Of a stretch of DNA of 64,000 nt, positions 61,641 through 64,000 are shown in pieces. The stretch is from Adiantum capillus-veneris. Taxonomy: Eukaryota > Streptophyta > Polypodiopsida > Polypodiales > Pteridaceae. Position numbers and translations under genes: made by a program. Under the pieces are notes generated by a model. The model was not told the origin of the DNA. It did no database searches and saw only the letters and a program-made list of their open reading frames with translations. Every line of letters begins with the position of its first letter. Within the stretch, counting starts at the first letter, position 1. The stretch covers positions 121,821,043-121,885,042 of the forward strand of contig CM043960.1 in the NCBI GenBank assembly GCA_014529385.2, in the 5' to 3' direction.

Positions 61641-62534
61641 TCATGTTATGTTGACAGATGAGGGAGAGCCTCTTACGTATAAAGAGGCAAAGACATATGA
61701 GTCAAGCAGTAAGTGGGAGCTTGCAATGCAAGAGGAAATGAAATCCTTGTATGCAAATGATACTTGGATCTTTTGCCATTGCCTAAAGGGAGAAAGGCTC
61801 TTCCTAACAAATAGGTATACAAGATTAAGATTGTGGATGAAAAACCCAAGTACAAGGCAAGATTGGTTGCAGAAGGATATACACAGAAAGAAGGAATTGA
61901 TTTTCAAGAAATCTTTTCTCCCGTTGTAAAGCTTACAACTTTACGTGTCCTTTTTGCTCTCGTTGCGGTGCTTGATTTGGAATTGAATCAAATGGATGTA
62001 AAGACCGCGTTTTTGCACGGTGACATTGAAGAGGACATATACATGAAACAACCTGAAGGTTTTGTAGTTCCTACACGTGAGGAACTTGTATGCAAACTGA
62101 AAAGGGCTTTGTATGGTTTGAGACAATCATCACGGCAGTGGTATACGAAGTTTGACACTTTTATGCTATCTCAAGGCTTTAAACGAAGCCATGCAGATCA
62201 TTGTTTGTATACGAAAAGGGATGAAGATGGTAGTCCCATCATACTTGTTCTCTATGTTGATGACATGGTGCTTGGCGGGAAACATAAGACTAGTCTTGAT
62301 GCTCTGAAACGTAAGCTAAATTCAACATTTGCTATGAAGGATTTGGGTGATGCAGAGCATATTTTGGGCATGCGTATTAAAAGAGATAGAAAGCTGAAAT
62401 TGTTGTTTTTATCTCAAGAAAGGTACATTGCAAAAGTACTTGATAGGTTTAATATGGCTGATGCTAAGCCTCTTGGAGTACCTTTACCTCCATACACTAA
62501 GCTTAGCAAAGCAATTTCCCAAAGGATGAGGTAA
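61641..62534 (+). pseudogene. Copia K reverse transcriptase
   Basis: WELAMQEEMKSLYANDTWI, then a shift near 61770-61830. The next frame (61833-62534) has KYKARLVAEGYTQKEGIDF, LNQMDVKTAFLHGDIEEDIY, CKLKRALYGLRQSSRQWY, YVDDMVLGG (catalytic YVDD intact) and MKDLGDAEHILGM. A stop at 62532 precedes the RNase H part. Confidence 0.9.
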
Positions 62535-62536
62535 CA

Positions 62537-63224
62537 TTGAAAGCAATGAAGGGAATCCCTTATGCATCAGCTTGTGGTTCTCTTATGTATGCTATGGTTG
62601 CCACTCGTCCCGACATTGCTTATGCAGTGGGAGTTGTTAGTCGATACATGTCGAATCCTGGCAAAGCGCATTGGGAAGCTGTCAAATGCATTATGAGATA
62701 TTTGAAAGGTACACAATCAAAGTGTATCTGTTATGGCAAAAGTGACTTAAAGTTGCAGGGATATTGTGATGCAGACATGGCAGGTGACATGGATACCAGG
62801 AAATCTACCAGTGGATATGTATTTGCCATTGCTGGTGGTGCAGTCTCTTGGTGTTCTAGGTTACAGAAAATTGTGGCATTGAGTACTACTGAGGCTGAAT
62901 ATATTTCAGCCACAGAGGCTTCAAAAGAGGCCATTTGGTTGGGCAGACTTGCAAAAGAACTTGGCATGCCTGCTCATACACTCGTGTTGGGTTGTGATAG
63001 CCAGAGTGTTGTCTATTTAGCCAAAAATGCCATGTTTCATGCGCGTACCAAACACATAGATGTGCAGTACCACTTCATACGACAGGTATTGGAGAACGGT
63101 CTAGTCAGCTTGACTAAGATCCATACATAGGATAACCCTGCAGATGTTCTCACCAAGAGTCTTGCTAAGGCTCAACATGAGCATTGCATACAGCTGGTGG
63201 GAGTAGTTTACTTAAAGGCGTAAG
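62537..63224 (+). pseudogene. Copia K RNase H
   Basis: YASACGSLMYAMVATRPDIA, GYCDADMAGDMDTRKSTSGY, ALSTTEAEYISATEA and GCDSQSVVYLAKN are canonical. A TAG at 63128 replaces the lysine codon in IHT-DNPADVLTKSLA, and the frame then runs to the natural end at about 63223. Confidence 0.9.
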
Positions 63225-63232
63225 TGGGAGGT
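63225..63232 (+). other. Polypurine tract of copia K
   Basis: GTGGGAGGT text directly before the 3' LTR. The same tract closes the miniature unit of H. Confidence 0.7.
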
Positions 63233-63381
63233 TGTTGGGTTAAAGGCCTAAATAACCACTTTTTGTACATTTTTATACTTTGTCCAGGTTCAATATGAAC
63301 GTGGACACATTTTTTAAAGGTCACTTATAATAAAAGTGGGAAAACCCAAAACTCACTTATTGAGTTTTCCCCAAAAACGTG

Positions 63382-63436
<55 letters not shown>

Positions 63437-63544
63437 CATTCTGCTAGCGCTTCCCTTCTGCAGCACAGTGCCTCCGCTTCAAGCCTCAAGGCCTGCACAT
63501 CTTCGCCTGCTCTCTCACTTGAACACACCGCCGCGCGCTCATCA
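63233..63544 (+). repeat. 3' LTR of copia K
   Basis: 312 bases ending GCTCATCA. It differs from the 5' LTR by roughly sixteen substitutions by eye and by a (TC)n expansion at 63384-63433. Confidence 0.95.
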
Positions 63545-63549
63545 GGTAG

Positions 63550-63797
63550 GCCACTCATAACTCAGAGCATCTGGACGCAGAGTCTGAGTGTGAGCGCCTG
63601 CCCGCACTCTTGTACTTTGAACTCAGATTAGTACAAAAAGAATACCGAAAGGGGCGCCAGTCTTTGGGGCCAATAACTCTAGTCATGGAACTCCGCCGGG
63701 CCAGTGTCGAATAAATTGTGAACTGTGAACTGTTTTGAAGTGGTTATTTGGTGGTGTCGCGGTAGATTCTTGAATTGGAGCGTCCAAGTCTATTGCA
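63550..63797 (+). repeat. 3' LTR of element E, second part
   Basis: It continues from 54087 after the repeated GGTAG. The shared motif AAAAGAATACCGAAAGG, GGCGCC, TTTGGGGCCAA lies at 63634-63672. It ends TATTGCA before CCTGG. Confidence 0.9.
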
Positions 63798-63802
63798 CCT
63801 GG

Positions 63803-63956
63803 CCCCATATATATGAGTGTCCAAGGTGGGCGCACAACTCAAGTGGGCGGCCGGACAAGGTACAACCTAGACTATGGGTGGCCAGCCCGGAGACACGAGC
63901 CGTACAAGGAAGTTCCCTAGACTTGTGTGAAGCAGCAGAGTGGTGTAAAATTAACA
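63803..63956 (-). repeat. 5' LTR of element G, distal half
   Basis: On the minus strand it begins TGTTAATTTTACACCAC at 63956 and continues at 48736 beyond element E. Confidence 0.8.
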
Positions 63957-64000
63957 CTTCCACCCTCTCGACCTGAGGATCATACAATTGATTTGATCCC
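63957..64000 (+). pseudogene. Ty3 pol fragment at the window edge
   Basis: The plus strand reads LPPSRPEDHTIDLIP, matching the protease-RT linker of E ([15 protein letters not shown]) and B (PERPEDHAIDLVPGS). It is the outermost host of the nest and runs off the window. Confidence 0.75.

Larger units (their letters stand above)
54088..63544 (+). mobile_element. Copia element K with nested element H
   Basis: LTRs at 54088-54365 and 63233-63544, flanked by GGTAG at 54083-54087 and 63545-63549. Gene order gag, protease, integrase, RT, RNase H is that of copia (Ty1) elements. The gag is split by element H. It has several frame shifts and at least one late stop, so it is dead, but all domains are present. 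Confidence 0.95.
48737..63797 (+). mobile_element. Ty3 element E with nested insertions
   Basis: Both ends are exact: TGTCACAAAGTG...TATTGCA, flanked by CCTGG at 48732-48736 and 63798-63802. Removing it rejoins the LTR of G, as the undisturbed copy at 46260-46300 shows. Gag, protease and the first part of RT are present; the rest of pol is deleted. It is a B-like relative (shared [20 protein letters not shown]). A solo LTR sits in its RT and copia K sits in its 3' LTR. Confidence 0.9.
46155..63956 (-). mobile_element. LTR element G, minus strand, split by element E
   Basis: Defined by a 3' LTR (46155-46460), polypurine tract (46461-46470), internal region (46471-48554), primer site (48555-48567) and 5' LTR in two halves (48568-48736 and 63803-63956) separated by element E. 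It lies in a plus-strand Ty3 pol remnant, whose sequence resumes at 63957. No recognisable gag or pol is found in its 2.1-kb interior, so it is non-autonomous. Confidence 0.7.

Noticed and set aside
1-64000. tRNA genes suggested by repeated TGGTATCAGAGC strings.
   Set aside because: Each string lies one to three bases after an LTR end, without the cloverleaf context; they are retroelement primer binding sites.

Overview
The window looks like intergenic chromatin from a large, repeat-rich plant genome. Only one host gene is convincing: a single-exon, PLS-class pentatricopeptide-repeat (PPR) gene of 1433 codons at 420-4721. Its twelve near-identical P-L-S triplets (phrases such as VGNALVDMYAKCG and LKACGSIG) resemble the giant PPR families of ferns, so I infer a fern, probably leptosporangiate, with moderate confidence. 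No tRNA, rRNA, CRISPR array or bacterial operon is visible.

Almost everything else is retroelement sequence. Region by region: 4.7-7.9 kb is spacer with a decayed PPR relic and microsatellites. 7.9-10.6 kb holds a 5'-truncated minus-strand LINE abutting a minus-strand Ty3 fragment. 10.6-13.8 kb is LTR element A, which sits in that Ty3 fragment and is itself cut by element B (13.8-22.1 kb), a chromodomain-bearing Ty3 chromovirus with decayed gag, protease, RT/RNase H and integrase. 22.1-28.7 kb holds a solo LTR of the B family (target duplication GTTAG) and element D, a relative of A carrying only gag-protease.

28.9-42.7 kb is a three-LTR array of family F, again gag-protease only. Its first copy is split by a nearly complete 6.9-kb LINE (target duplication TGCACGCAGTT). 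42.7-46.15 kb is poorly characterised and contains a 1.39-kb inverted repeat. From 46.15 kb to the end I read a five-deep nest: a plus-strand Ty3 remnant (from 63957) contains minus-strand element G, which contains Ty3 element E (target duplication CCTGG), which contains copia element K (GGTAG), which contains copia composite H (CAGGT). E also carries a solo LTR of family A (CATGC). H begins with a 554-bp miniature LTR-PBS-PPT-LTR unit and ends in an LTR of a different subfamily.

Possibly new observations: (1) a roughly 40-bp motif centred on the palindrome GGCGCC, shared by the LTRs of otherwise different families B, E and F; (2) gag-protease-only families F and A/D living beside autonomous relatives; (3) the tandem miniature/large copia composite H with mismatched LTRs; (4) protease active sites reading D-x-G-A (x = L, G or P) in three Ty3 lineages; (5) a 134-bp near-perfect palindrome and a 1.39-kb hairpin-forming inverted repeat. 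All retroelement reading frames are broken, so current activity from this window is unlikely. All boundaries, identities and repeat comparisons were read by eye.
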